Assembly (NCBI GenBank): GCA_050289485.1
Contig: JBNKFV010000015.1
Location: 62,001 to 126,000, forward strand
From: JBNKFV01 sp050289485
Lineage (GTDB): Bacteria; Pseudomonadota; Gammaproteobacteria; Pseudomonadales; Cellvibrionaceae
Reading direction: 5' to 3'
DNA length: 64,000 nt
Position 1 is the stretch's first letter; every line of letters starts with the position of its first letter. The notes under the pieces were generated by a model. The model was not told the origin of the DNA and ran no database searches. It worked only from the letters and a program-made list of their open reading frames with translations. Position numbers and translations under genes: made by a program. Positions 1-8,194 of the stretch are shown piece after piece.

Positions 1-806
1 TCCGGCAGGTTTTCTTCTTGAATCAACTCCTCTACTGTGGCTATCGCAAAAATGTAGCCGTCTATGCGCCTGCTTATAACCTTGCGTAGACCGCTATCAG
101 CAGAAATCGCTGGGTAGGTGGGTACATCGAGTAGTTGTCGATGCAAGCGCTCGGTCTCCAGTCGGTAAGGAAAAGTGGCTGCTGCTAAGGCTTGCTGCTC
201 GCTGTCAGTCAATGTTCTGTGTAATGCCGTTGAGGCCGCTTGCACCATCTCATCACTGCTTGGGTAATCTGCATTGATATTCTCTAGAGCTTGCCTCTCC
301 TTGGGAGAAAAATACACTGGGTCAATCATCCGCAAGGTTTTAGCATTCAATGAATACTTGGCTTGCAGCAGGTCCTCCCTGGTAATAGGGTTATTCTTAT
401 GGCTGTATATTGCAAAAAGAATGGTATGTATAAGTTCTTTGCCATATTGGAAGTGCTGGCTGGGTGTTCTGTCTCTAGGACAGATGAGTGGCAAGTGCAG
501 GTCGGCTGAACCTTGGCTTACTTCCCTGACTGATCTTGAGAAAGGCCTTGTGCGGATAGTGATATTGCCCTCTTTATAATATTTGCCTGCAGCCTTAACG
601 ACATCAACATAAATATTTTCCAGGTTTTCGGTATGCGCAGGATTAAGTTCTCCGACATTGACAATAAGATCGTGCCCATAGGTAATTTGAGCCACGCTAA
701 GGCCAAAATAAAGTAGCAACAGTAGTCCGCATGTTTTTGTTGGTTGCGGTACAGCAAGCTGAAGATACGTTGTGAGCATGAGGTACAGTGCCTTAGCGAT
801 ATGCAT
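1..806 (-). CDS. Periplasmic substrate-binding-like protein (3' end beyond window)
   Basis: An uninterrupted reading frame of 268 codons runs from an ATG at 806 to the left edge, so the C-terminus is missing. Residues about 26-38 are strongly hydrophobic and end in SVAQ, which looks like a secretory signal peptide; a second in-frame ATG at 779 (residue 10) would give a more usual n-region. The mature part has the feel of a type 2 periplasmic binding fold of the SBP_bac_3 kind: an early GELNP stretch, alternating short hydrophobic strands, and late in the visible part RIDGYIFA, where such proteins carry the hinge segment around a conserved Asp-Gly. No transporter permease or ATPase is visible beside it, so it could be a stand-alone binding or sensory protein. 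The open frame is clear; the family assignment is by pattern only. Confidence 0.6.
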   Translation of the reverse strand, partial: MHIAKALYLMLTTYLQLAVPQPTKTCGLLLLLYFGLSVAQITYGHDLIVNVGELNPAHTENLENIYVDVVKAAGKYYKEGNITIRTRPFSRSVREVSQGSADLHLPLICPRDRTPSQHFQYGKELIHTILFAIYSHKNNPITREDLLQAKYSLNAKTLRMIDPVYFSPKERQALENINADYPSSDEMVQAASTALHRTLTDSEQQALAAATFPYRLETERLHRQLLDVPTYPAISADSGLRKVISRRIDGYIFAIATVEELIQEENLP

Positions 807-884
807 TATGTGAGATCAGATAATTTCAATTTATACGCTATAGTTATAAAAGCCGCAGTCGCCAACAGCGGCGTGAATTAAGTT

Positions 885-1016
885 ATGATGGATTTAGCGC
901 TTTTTTGCCTATTGGTGGGGACTATTAATCCGATAAGTATTATTGTCGGGTTAATAAGCGGCGCACAAATGCGTCGCCAAGTTAATAACATAGTGCATAC
1001 GCCTTCAATAGACTAA
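885..1016 (+). CDS. Possible 43-residue membrane peptide (uncertain)
   Basis: A short frame begins with two consecutive ATG codons (885 and 888) and encodes 43 residues. It has one hydrophobic stretch (LALFCLLVGTINPISIIVG) followed by a basic patch (QMRRQV), the usual layout of a single-pass small membrane protein. There is no good Shine-Dalgarno sequence before either ATG, and an imperfect inverted repeat lies inside the frame, so it may simply be open by chance in the leader of the downstream regulator gene. I do not recognise it. Confidence 0.2.
   Translation: MMDLALFCLLVGTINPISIIVGLISGAQMRRQVNNIVHTPSID
924..955. repeat. Imperfect inverted repeat upstream of the REC-REC-GGDEF gene
   Basis: Two 13-base arms (924-936 and 943-955) are complementary at 11 of 13 positions, and the two mismatches become G-U pairs in RNA. 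The loop is 6 bases. No T-run follows, so it is a weak terminator candidate; it could be an operator or leader structure for the regulator gene that starts about 150 bases downstream. Confidence 0.4.
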
Positions 1017-1106
1017 AGCGAGCAAATCCAGATATTAATGGATGAACGTGTCAATAAGTGTAGCCACATTTTTTTGTGAGTGTGTAAAAAGTAGCTTGTG
1101 GGCCAG

Positions 1107-2375
1107 ATGAATATGAAACATGTACTGATCGTTGAAGATAGTCCTTTGGTAATGAAAGTTATTCGTCATGTGGCCTCGGCAGAGCTTCGCTTCCAGCCGT
1201 TGTTTGCGACCAGTTTTGCTGAAGCGAAACAGGCGTACCAGGCCAATAAAGCCTCAATTTTTGCGGCATTGGTTGATCTCAATCTACCAGATGCACCCGA
1301 TGGTGAAGTGGTAGACTTTATGTTGCAGCAGCGTGTGCCTACGGTGGTGCTCACGGGTTCGTTCGATGAGGCACGGCGCGATACGCTGTATAGCAAAGGT
1401 ATTGTTGACTATGTTACTAAAGAGGGGCGTTACTCATACAGCTATGCTGTCAACCTCGTCAACAAGCTAGATGATAATCAATCGGTGAAAGTGCTGGTGG
1501 TTGACGACTCAGCAACGTCGAGAGAATTTATCAGCCAGTTGTTAAAGCAGAATTTGTTTCCCGTATTAACTGCTGCTAATGGTATCGAGGCGATCAAGGT
1601 TATTTTGGAACATCCAGACATTCGCCTGCTGATCACCGACTATAATATGCCCAAAATGGATGGCTTTGAGCTGGTGCGAAACCTTCGTCATAAATACGAA
1701 AAATCAGACTTAGTCATTATGGGTTTGTCGGCTGTTGGAGATTCCTCGTTGTCGGCCCGATTCATTAAAAATGGTGCAAACGATTTTTTGGCGAAGCCAT
1801 TTAATCAAGAGGAATTCCTGTGCCGGGTTATGCACAACGTCGAATCACTACAACTGATCGCCCGCATTCGCGATACGGCCAATAAAGACCATCTTACCGG
1901 CGTGTACAATCGACGCTACTTTTTTGAAAAAGGCGAAGCATTTTGCCGGGCTGCCAGAGAAAACCACACTCCGCTGGCAACAGCTATTATTGATTTGGAC
2001 AATTTTGCTGCGGTGAACGATGCTTATGGTTACGAAATGGGTGACAACGTGCTGCAGGCTGTGGGTGAAAGGCTGCGTGAATCATTTTCACGGTTCTTAT
2101 TGGCGCGTGCTGGTGGACAGGAATTTTTTCTCATCATGCCGGGCCTAAACAACGAAAAAGCCATGACGTTATTAGGGCGTGTACGCGAATGGGTATCGAA
2201 TGCCCCTGTGATCATTGGTGACGAACGCATTGCTGTATCGTTTAGTGCTGGTGTTACTAATCGATTGGCGGCGAGCCTCGACATACAATTGAATATCGCC
2301 AACGAACTACTCAACCGTGCCAAAGATGCCGGGCGTAATTTGATTATTGGTGATGATGAAGATGATGCGGGATAA
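1107..2375 (+). CDS. Response regulator with two receiver domains and a degenerate GGDEF domain
   Basis: The 422-residue protein is soluble. Numbered from ATG 1107, the first receiver domain spans about 1-120 (phospho-acceptor Asp57 in ALVDLNLPD, Lys105) and the second about 127-245 (Asp178 in LLITDYNMPKMDG, Lys230 in LAKPF). A GGDEF domain runs from about 258 to the end. The family signature reads AGGQEF (GGQEF at 336-340): the third residue, normally Asp or Glu and a metal ligand for cyclic-di-GMP synthesis, is Gln. The motif usually written DxDxFK reads DLDNFAA, so its Lys is also missing. This suggests no or weak diguanylate cyclase activity and a role in binding or scaffolding. No histidine kinase is adjacent. 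GTG 1098 and ATG 1113 are alternative starts; no strong ribosome-binding site decides. The gene stands alone between the cut gene on the left and a convergent hydrolase. Confidence 0.85.
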   Translation: MNMKHVLIVEDSPLVMKVIRHVASAELRFQPLFATSFAEAKQAYQANKASIFAALVDLNLPDAPDGEVVDFMLQQRVPTVVLTGSFDEARRDTLYSKGIVDYVTKEGRYSYSYAVNLVNKLDDNQSVKVLVVDDSATSREFISQLLKQNLFPVLTAANGIEAIKVILEHPDIRLLITDYNMPKMDGFELVRNLRHKYEKSDLVIMGLSAVGDSSLSARFIKNGANDFLAKPFNQEEFLCRVMHNVESLQLIARIRDTANKDHLTGVYNRRYFFEKGEAFCRAARENHTPLATAIIDLDNFAAVNDAYGYEMGDNVLQAVGERLRESFSRFLLARAGGQEFFLIMPGLNNEKAMTLLGRVREWVSNAPVIIGDERIAVSFSAGVTNRLAASLDIQLNIANELLNRAKDAGRNLIIGDDEDDAG

Positions 2376-2377
2376 CG

Positions 2378-2395
2378 CGGGCACTTGAGTGCCCG
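2378..2395. terminator. Hairpin between convergent genes
   Basis: A perfect 7-bp stem (CGGGCAC / GTGCCCG) with a TTGA loop begins three bases after the regulator stop codon and lies before the end of the convergent hydrolase gene. Neither strand has a clear T-run, so it may act in both directions only as a weak terminator. Confidence 0.45.
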
Positions 2396-2407
2396 TGTCA
2401 ATGAATA

Positions 2408-3283
2408 TTACACCAGGTGTTCACTGAATAAGTGCAGTAGCCGGCCCCAGGCCTTTTCTGCTTGTGCTTCGTTATACACCTGCGAATCCGGTGGGCACCA
2501 GCCATGCATGGCGCCAGCATACACTTCTATTTCTGCTGGTAAATTCGCTTTGGCAAACGCTGCTTTTAGCACGTCTTTCGCGGTAGGGTCCCGTTCGTCA
2601 TCGTTTTCTGCAATGGCAAACAAATATGCTGCCTGCATTTGTGGAATCAGCAAATGTGGGCTGTCAGGTTTATCTGTTACCAATCCACCGCCATGAAAAG
2701 ATGCCGCTGCACCTATACGTTCAGGTAAAGCGGCTGCTGTACGCATAGTGATGGGGCCGCCCATGCAATAACCAGTGATGCCCATTTTACGTTGGGTATC
2801 AACGGCCGCTTGTTGGTCGAGAAAAGCAGCAAAGGCGTTGGCGTCGGTGGTATTGGTGGCAGGGGATAAACTGCGCGCCAGAGGGAAAACAATATTGCGG
2901 ATATTCTCATCAGCAAAGGTCGCACCTTTAGGTACAACCGGTGCAGGTTGTGTTCGGTAATAGGGATTTACTACCAGCACCGCATAACCGGATTCAGCCA
3001 GCCGCTTACCCATTTGCCGAAAAGCAGGGCGCAACCCTAGAATATCAGGCCATACAATTACTGCAGGATGCTTTCCAGTGGTGGGATGAACAAAATACGC
3101 ATCGGCTTTGCCGTCGGGAGTATTGATAACTACATCGGTTTCAGTTACTGCCGCCGCATTAGTTGGGCTGGAAAAGTAAAAGGCAAGCCCCGCAGTGGCT
3201 GCCAAAGCGCCAAATTGGCGGCGGGTGATGCCTTGTTTTGCTATGAGGGAATCATTGTCTTTTTGGGTACGATCATCGCACAT
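2408..3283 (-). CDS. Dienelactone hydrolase family protein, Tat-exported
   Basis: This is a 291-residue alpha/beta-hydrolase of the dienelactone hydrolase family. The N-terminus has a twin-arginine signal (TRRQF at 20-24, then a moderately hydrophobic stretch ending SPTNA near residue 43), so the enzyme should fold in the cytoplasm and be exported to the periplasm. The nucleophile is Cys173 in GYCMGG, as in dienelactone hydrolases rather than serine hydrolases. The acid probably lies in AENDDERDP (about 225-233), and the catalytic His is His260 in GAMHGW. Known members hydrolyse cyclic ester intermediates of chloroaromatic breakdown, but exported relatives have uncertain substrates; no aromatic catabolic genes are adjacent. 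A gap of about 87 bases separates it from cysZ upstream on the same strand, so co-transcription is possible. Confidence 0.85.
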   Translation of the reverse strand: MCDDRTQKDNDSLIAKQGITRRQFGALAATAGLAFYFSSPTNAAAVTETDVVINTPDGKADAYFVHPTTGKHPAVIVWPDILGLRPAFRQMGKRLAESGYAVLVVNPYYRTQPAPVVPKGATFADENIRNIVFPLARSLSPATNTTDANAFAAFLDQQAAVDTQRKMGITGYCMGGPITMRTAAALPERIGAAASFHGGGLVTDKPDSPHLLIPQMQAAYLFAIAENDDERDPTAKDVLKAAFAKANLPAEIEVYAGAMHGWCPPDSQVYNEAQAEKAWGRLLHLFSEHLV

Positions 3284-3370
3284 GGGGCTATCCTTGAAGT
3301 AGTGGCTGAAGCAGTAGGTTAATCTAGAGTCAGTTAATCGCCAGTAAACAGCAATCTGTTCACTGGAGCC

Positions 3371-4147
3371 TTATTTTTGGTGGGTAATTGCAGTGTGCTG
3401 CTCGCGCATCTCTTCCAGCCAATACAACGTACCTCCCGCTACCGCCGCAGGCATCACAAAAATATTGACGATGGGTATCACCAAGCCGGCCATCACTAAC
3501 CCACCTAAACCCATGCTGGTCCATAAGTGGTTGTGCAGTTGTTCGCGCAGGCTGGCAAAGGTTTGATGATTGTTGTCGGCCGGGTAGTCAACGTATTGAA
3601 TCGACATAGACCATGCGCCCCATGCCATAGCTAAAAAAGGCGTGAGAAAATTGGCGACCGGTATAAACGATAGCAAAAACAATCCCAGAAAAATGGCTAA
3701 GCCGCGACTGACAAAATACCAGAGTTTTACCGCTTCACGCCCCAGGGTGCGCATAACAATGTGGCCAAAGGATTCGGGTGGGAGCTTTTCGCCGGTGATA
3801 TCTTCTTGAATTTTTTCTGCCAGTAAGCCGTAAAAGGGTGCGGCAATCAGGTTGGTAAGGGTGCTGAACGTGTAGCCGTAAATAATCAGGATAAGCGAGG
3901 CGAAGGATCCCCACAGCAGTGTCGCCAGCAGGCCTGTGAGCCACTTGAGCCATTGCCAGTCTGGCAACCAATTAAGCGCCCAGTCGACCATATCGCCAAA
4001 CACTTGTACCAGGGCATAGGTGGCGATGCTGAAAATAAGAATGTTGATGCATAGAGGGATAAACAAAAATTTACGAAAGCCCGGTTTGAACAACAGGTTC
4101 GCGCCGCGAAACAGGTAGCCAAAGCCGTGAAACAGGTTGCCTTGCAT
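3371..4147 (-). CDS. cysZ: Sulfate transporter CysZ
   Basis: This 258-residue inner-membrane protein matches the CysZ/EI24 family in length and layout. It starts MQGNLFHGFGYLFRGANLL, then has hydrophobic helices at about 27-50, 68-100 (two adjoining segments), 140-175 and 205-235. The conserved family features are the amphipathic N-terminus and a PFYGLLAEKI-type segment after the second hydrophobic block. CysZ admits sulfate for cysteine synthesis. It lies 40 bases downstream of a small PA4642-type gene on the same strand and upstream of the exported hydrolase; no other cys gene is near, so its regulation cannot be read from context. Confidence 0.88.
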   Translation of the reverse strand: MQGNLFHGFGYLFRGANLLFKPGFRKFLFIPLCINILIFSIATYALVQVFGDMVDWALNWLPDWQWLKWLTGLLATLLWGSFASLILIIYGYTFSTLTNLIAAPFYGLLAEKIQEDITGEKLPPESFGHIVMRTLGREAVKLWYFVSRGLAIFLGLFLLSFIPVANFLTPFLAMAWGAWSMSIQYVDYPADNNHQTFASLREQLHNHLWTSMGLGGLVMAGLVIPIVNIFVMPAAVAGGTLYWLEEMREQHTAITHQK

Positions 4148-4187
4148 TAATGTTTATCCCTTTGTGTTACACATTGCTAGCTGAAGC

Positions 4188-4490
4188 TTACGCCTCTGTC
4201 GCGCCTGCTGCTTTGAGAATATCAGCGTATTCTTCACTCTGGCGGTGGGTGAGTACTTCGGCCAGTATAGTGCATCCGTTAGGCCCTTTGGCATTAATGT
4301 TGCGGCCTTGTTCCAAAAAGAATTTGATAAAGGTTTCAAAATTTTCCGCTTTCATACCGCGGTAGGCTTTTTCCAGCAGGTGAAAATTTTCATCAATACC
4401 TTCCGGTGCCTGAAACTGGAGAAAGGTTTTAATGCGGGCATCGTCAAATACTTCGCCCAGAACTTTTTGCTTGTCTTTTTTTAGTGCCAT
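4188..4490 (-). CDS. PA4642-type small conserved protein
   Basis: I take the start at ATG 4490 (MALKKDKQKVLGEVFDD), giving 100 residues; an upstream in-frame ATG at 4544 would add 18 residues with no family-like character. The protein is soluble, charged and helical. Its C-terminal half (NFETFIKFFLEQGRN, then NAKGPNGCTILAEVL, ending AAGATEA) reads like a single ankyrin-like or helical repeat motif. It resembles the small proteins annotated as 'PA4642 family' in pseudomonads; no function is established. It sits downstream of gatB on the same strand with an 80-base gap containing a hairpin. Confidence 0.7.
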   Translation of the reverse strand: MALKKDKQKVLGEVFDDARIKTFLQFQAPEGIDENFHLLEKAYRGMKAENFETFIKFFLEQGRNINAKGPNGCTILAEVLTHRQSEEYADILKAAGATEA

Positions 4491-4510
4491 GATGTTTCTC
4501 GGTTTTGACA

Positions 4511-4531
4511 GGCAGCACTGGTAGTGCCGCC
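4511..4531. other. Hairpin between gatB and the PA4642-type gene
   Basis: Nine-base arms (4511-4519 and 4523-4531) pair at eight positions, with a G-U possible at the ninth, around a GGT loop. It lies just past the gatB stop on the minus strand. It lacks a T-run and so may attenuate rather than end transcription of gatCAB. Confidence 0.35.
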
Positions 4532-4569
4532 GTGATCTAAACATGTTAAGGATTTGGTTAAGGGTTTAG

Positions 4570-6036
4570 TTAAAGCAATTCGTTAAGTTTTTTCAGCAGA
4601 ATCTCGTTAATCGCCTGCGGGTTTGCCTGGCCTTTCGAGGCTTTCATAATCTGGCCAACGAAATAGCCCAGCATTTTCGGGCGTTTGTCCGGCTCGGCAT
4701 TGCGATAGTTTTCAACCTGTTTCGGGCTGTTGGCAATCACTTCGTCGGCCATTTTTTCCAATGCGCCAGTATCGGATACTTGCTTCAAGCCTTGGCTTTC
4801 AATGATCGCATCGGCACTGTTGCCTTCGCCTTTCCATAGTGCTTCAAACACCTGCTTGGCAATTTTGTTGGAGATGGTGCCGTCTTTAATGCGATTAATG
4901 ACTCCGGCCAGTTGCTCAGCATTTATTGGTGCATCTTGAATAAAAATTTCTTCGGCATTCAAGCGAGCAGCGACATCGCCCATCATCCAGTTGGCAGCGA
5001 GTTTGGAATCGCCACAGTGTTCAGTAACCGTTTCAAAGAAGCGTGCAGTGGCTGCGTCGTCACTGAGAATGGTGGCGTCGTAGTCGGATAAACCAAAGGT
5101 GTCGATGTAGCGCTGCTTGCGTTCTTCTGGCAGCTCTGGCATCGCATTGCGCACGGCGTCGATGTAATCGTCGTCGAACACAACGGGTAACAGGTCAGGG
5201 CAGGGGAAGTAACGGTAATCGTTGGCTTCTTCTTTCGAGCGCATGGACCGTGCCGTTTTGGTGTCGCCGTTATAGAGCCGGGTTTCCTGCGTGATGCTGC
5301 CACCGTCTTCGAGTACGTCGATCTGACGCTCAACTTCCAGGGCAATGGCTTCTTCCATAAAGCGGAAGGAGTTCAGATTTTTGGTTTCCGTGCGGGTGCC
5401 AAGTTTGTCCTCGCCTTTGGGGCGAATGGAAATGTTAACGTCGAAGCGCATTGAGCCTTGCGACATATTGCCGTCGCAAATACCCAGTGAAGTCACAATG
5501 CTGTGCAGTTTTTTGGCGAAAGCAACCGCTTCTTCTGCATTGCGCATGTCTGGCTCAGAGACAATTTCAATCAGAGGGGTACCAGCACGGTTCAGATCGA
5601 TACCCGACATGCCTTGCCCTTCGAGAAAGTCTAGATCGTGGGTAGATTTACCGGCATCTTCTTCAAGGTGCGCGTGGTGAATACGAACGAGTTTGGTGGT
5701 GCCATCAGCTAATTGAATATCCACATGGCCTGCACCGACGATGGGCTTTTCCAACTGGGTTGTCTGGTAGCCTTTAGGTAGATCTGGGTAAAAATAGTTT
5801 TTACGCTCGAAGATCGAAGTTTTGCCAATCTCGGCATCAATGGCCAGGCCAAACATAATGGCGTAACGAAACGCCTGTTCGTTAGCCACAGGTAGTGTGC
5901 CTGGCATGGCCAGATCAACAGCGCTGGCCTGAGTGTTGGGCTCGGCACCAAACGCGGTGCTGGAACCGGAGAATATTTTTGATTTGGTGGCCAGCTGTAC
6001 GTGTACTTCAAGGCCAATGACCGTTTCCCATTGCAT
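4570..6036 (-). CDS. gatB: Aspartyl/glutamyl-tRNA amidotransferase subunit B
   Basis: GatB is the subunit of the GatCAB amidotransferase that binds and phosphorylates misacylated Glu-tRNA(Gln) or Asp-tRNA(Asn), after which ammonia from GatA amidates it. The 488-residue length is typical. Seen in the sequence are the N-terminal family signature (METVIGLEVHVQL-type, here MQWETVIGLEVHVQL), the cradle motif ERKNYFYPDLPKGYQ, the catalytic region with GIDLNRAGTPLIEIVSEPD, and the C-terminal YqeY-like helical tail ending ALNEILLKKLNELL-like. It is the last gene of gatC-gatA-gatB; 23 bases separate it from gatA. The presence of GatCAB implies that at least one of the glutaminyl or asparaginyl pathways runs by transamidation here. 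Confidence 0.97.
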   Translation of the reverse strand: MQWETVIGLEVHVQLATKSKIFSGSSTAFGAEPNTQASAVDLAMPGTLPVANEQAFRYAIMFGLAIDAEIGKTSIFERKNYFYPDLPKGYQTTQLEKPIVGAGHVDIQLADGTTKLVRIHHAHLEEDAGKSTHDLDFLEGQGMSGIDLNRAGTPLIEIVSEPDMRNAEEAVAFAKKLHSIVTSLGICDGNMSQGSMRFDVNISIRPKGEDKLGTRTETKNLNSFRFMEEAIALEVERQIDVLEDGGSITQETRLYNGDTKTARSMRSKEEANDYRYFPCPDLLPVVFDDDYIDAVRNAMPELPEERKQRYIDTFGLSDYDATILSDDAATARFFETVTEHCGDSKLAANWMMGDVAARLNAEEIFIQDAPINAEQLAGVINRIKDGTISNKIAKQVFEALWKGEGNSADAIIESQGLKQVSDTGALEKMADEVIANSPKQVENYRNAEPDKRPKMLGYFVGQIMKASKGQANPQAINEILLKKLNELL

Positions 6037-6059
6037 GGTGGTTTCCTCTTCGTTAGGCC

Positions 6060-7514
6060 TTAGGCAATTCCTGGCGCGGTACGCGTGTGGTGGTCGGTAT
6101 TCAGCTGAAATTGGTGAGCAATGTTCAGCAGTTTGGCTTCTTCAAACAGGTTGCCTATTAATTGCAGGCCTACCGGTTTGTTATCAACCAGACCACAGGG
6201 AATCGACAGGCCTGGCAGACCAGCGAGGTTGGTAGGAATGGTGTAGATATCTTCCAGATACATGGCAACAGGGTCGTTACCTTTGGCTCCAAATTTAAAG
6301 GCAGGCGCGGTGGCCGTTGGGCCCATGATCACATCGACCTCGGCAAAGGCCTGATCGAAATCCTGTTTGATAAGGCGGCGCACTTTTTGCGCCTTGCTGT
6401 AATAGGCGTCGTAATAACCGGCCGACAGCGCATAGGTGCCTACCAGAATACGGCGCTTCACTTCTTCACCAAAACCTTCAGCGCGCGAGCGCTTGTACAG
6501 GTCAGCCAGATCTTTAGGGTTTTCGCAGCGGTAGCCGTAACGCACACCGTCAAAACGCGACAGGTTTGCTGAGCATTCAGCGGGGGCGATCACGTAATAG
6601 GCCGGTACTGCCAAGTGGGTGTGCGGCAGGCTGATGGTTTTGATAGTAGCGCCGAGTTTTTCATATTGCTGGATGGCTGCTTCCACATGGGCCGCGGTTT
6701 CCGCGTTCAAGCCCTCGCTGAAGTATTCGCTGGGTACGCCGATGGTGAGCCCAGCGATACTGTCGTTGAGGTTGGCGGTGTAATCAGGTACAGGGCGGTC
6801 GATACAGGTGGAGTCTTTAGTATCGAAACTGGCCATGCTGTTAAGCAAAATGGCACTGTCTTCGGCAGTGCGGGTGAGCGTGCCACCTTGGTCAAGGCTT
6901 GAGGCGAAGGCAATCATGCCCCAGCGCGATACACGGCCATAAGTTGGCTTGAGGCCGGTAAGGCCGCAGAGGCTGGCGGGCTGGCGAATCGAACCGCCGG
7001 TATCGGTGGCCGTCGCTGCAGGTGCCAGTTGTGCAGCCACAGCCGCTGCTGAGCCACCTGAGGAGCCGCCGGGTACACAGTGGGTGTCCCACGGATTTTT
7101 AACCGGGCCGTAGTAACTGGTTTCGTTGGACGAGCCCATGGCGAATTCGTCCATATTGACTTTACCCAGCATCACCACACCGTCGTTTTTCATGTTTTCA
7201 ACCACGGTGGCATCGTAGGGTGGAATAAAGTTGTCGAGCATCTTTGAACCACAACTGGTGCGTACCCCGTTGGTGCAGAATATGTCTTTGTGGGCCACCG
7301 GCACGCCACACAGGGCAGGGGCGTTGCCTTGGCTACGCAGGGCATCAGCAGCGCGGGCCTGTTGCAGAGCAATGTCCTCCGTTACGGTAACGTAGGCGTT
7401 GTACTGCGGATCCAGCCGCTTAATGCGGTCGAGATAGTGTTGGGTAATCTCCACACTGGAGAATTGGCCTGCCTCCAGGCCGCGAATAATGTCGGCAATG
7501 GTAAGTTGGTGCAT
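6060..7514 (-). CDS. gatA: Aspartyl/glutamyl-tRNA amidotransferase subunit A
   Basis: GatA is the glutaminase subunit of GatCAB and belongs to the amidase-signature family. The start at 7514 (MHQLTIADIIRGLEAG) is preceded by AAGGA at a suitable distance; a longer frame reaching 7568 would add 18 non-family residues. The resulting 484-residue length is standard. The Ser-cisSer-Lys triad is visible: Lys in VPVAHKDIF, the cis-Ser region in GGSSGGSAAAV, and the nucleophile segment TDTGGSIRQPA. The DEFAMGSSNETS stretch typical of GatA is also present. It lies between gatC (gap of 87 bases) and gatB (gap 23). Confidence 0.97.
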   Translation of the reverse strand: MHQLTIADIIRGLEAGQFSSVEITQHYLDRIKRLDPQYNAYVTVTEDIALQQARAADALRSQGNAPALCGVPVAHKDIFCTNGVRTSCGSKMLDNFIPPYDATVVENMKNDGVVMLGKVNMDEFAMGSSNETSYYGPVKNPWDTHCVPGGSSGGSAAAVAAQLAPAATATDTGGSIRQPASLCGLTGLKPTYGRVSRWGMIAFASSLDQGGTLTRTAEDSAILLNSMASFDTKDSTCIDRPVPDYTANLNDSIAGLTIGVPSEYFSEGLNAETAAHVEAAIQQYEKLGATIKTISLPHTHLAVPAYYVIAPAECSANLSRFDGVRYGYRCENPKDLADLYKRSRAEGFGEEVKRRILVGTYALSAGYYDAYYSKAQKVRRLIKQDFDQAFAEVDVIMGPTATAPAFKFGAKGNDPVAMYLEDIYTIPTNLAGLPGLSIPCGLVDNKPVGLQLIGNLFEEAKLLNIAHQFQLNTDHHTRTAPGIA

Positions 7515-7601
7515 TGCGGATTCCTTGAAATATCTCTGCCAGTCGCCTTGAGCAGGGCGGGCAGACAAAACAAATAACGGGTTAAATGGGGGTAGCCGGA
7601 C

Positions 7602-7883
7602 TTATTCGATTACCTTGGGTACCAGATACAAGCCTTCGCTGGCGGCAGGCGCAATGGCCTGAAACGCATCGCGTTGATTGGTTTCGGTTACCTCATCGGG
7701 GCGCAGGCGCTGTACCGCATCCAGTGGGTGCGCCATGGGGGCCACACCGTCGGTATTGGCGGCCTGTAACTGGTCTACCAGCGCTAATACGTCATTAATA
7801 CTCTTGGCCACGTTATCCAAGGTTTGATCATCTACCTGAATACGTGCCAGTTCTGCCAGTTTTTGAATCTCGGATTGATCCAC
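7602..7883 (-). CDS. gatC: Aspartyl/glutamyl-tRNA amidotransferase subunit C
   Basis: GatC is the small linker that wraps around GatA and helps the complex assemble. I choose GTG 7883 (then DQSEIQKLAELARIQV) because GGAGAAGG lies just upstream at good spacing; a TTG at 7895 would place that sequence inside the gene. This gives 93 residues, close to the usual 95. Conserved features are the N-terminal helix with KLAELARI, and the C-terminal LRPDEV ... FQAIAPAASEGLYLVPKVIE block. It is the first gene of gatCAB and is transcribed away from mreB. Confidence 0.93.
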   Translation of the reverse strand: MDQSEIQKLAELARIQVDDQTLDNVAKSINDVLALVDQLQAANTDGVAPMAHPLDAVQRLRPDEVTETNQRDAFQAIAPAASEGLYLVPKVIE

Positions 7884-8194
7884 GCCCTTCTCCAAACGTC
7901 ACTCAACGATGTGTTTTGCTATATGATGCGGTGTGATTTAGCAAAATCGAGAGCACATCAGGCATGAAAGTGCCGGAATTGTGCTCCAATCTGCAATAGG
8001 GGCGCTAAGTTACCATATTTGCGTCTTGCTCTAAATCCCTGGCGTATATAGACTTCTGCAATTTAGCAGACGGTTTAGAGGCATTCTCGGAACTTCTTAT
8101 AGGTGACTGAAAATGCTGGTTAAATCGTGCGCAGTAAAATTGCGATTTGCACCCTGATGATTCAGGGATATGATTAAAAGGTGTTGCCTCCATT
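7884..8194. other. Divergent intergenic region gatC / mreB
   Basis: These 311 bases separate gatC (minus) from mreB (plus) and must hold the promoters of both. The region is AT-rich near its middle, with a TATATA element at about 8045. I could not pair a convincing -35 with it at normal spacing, so no promoter is called. A pair of 6-base inverted arms (AAATCG / CGATTT) lies in the mreB leader. No gene is supported here. Confidence 0.5.
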
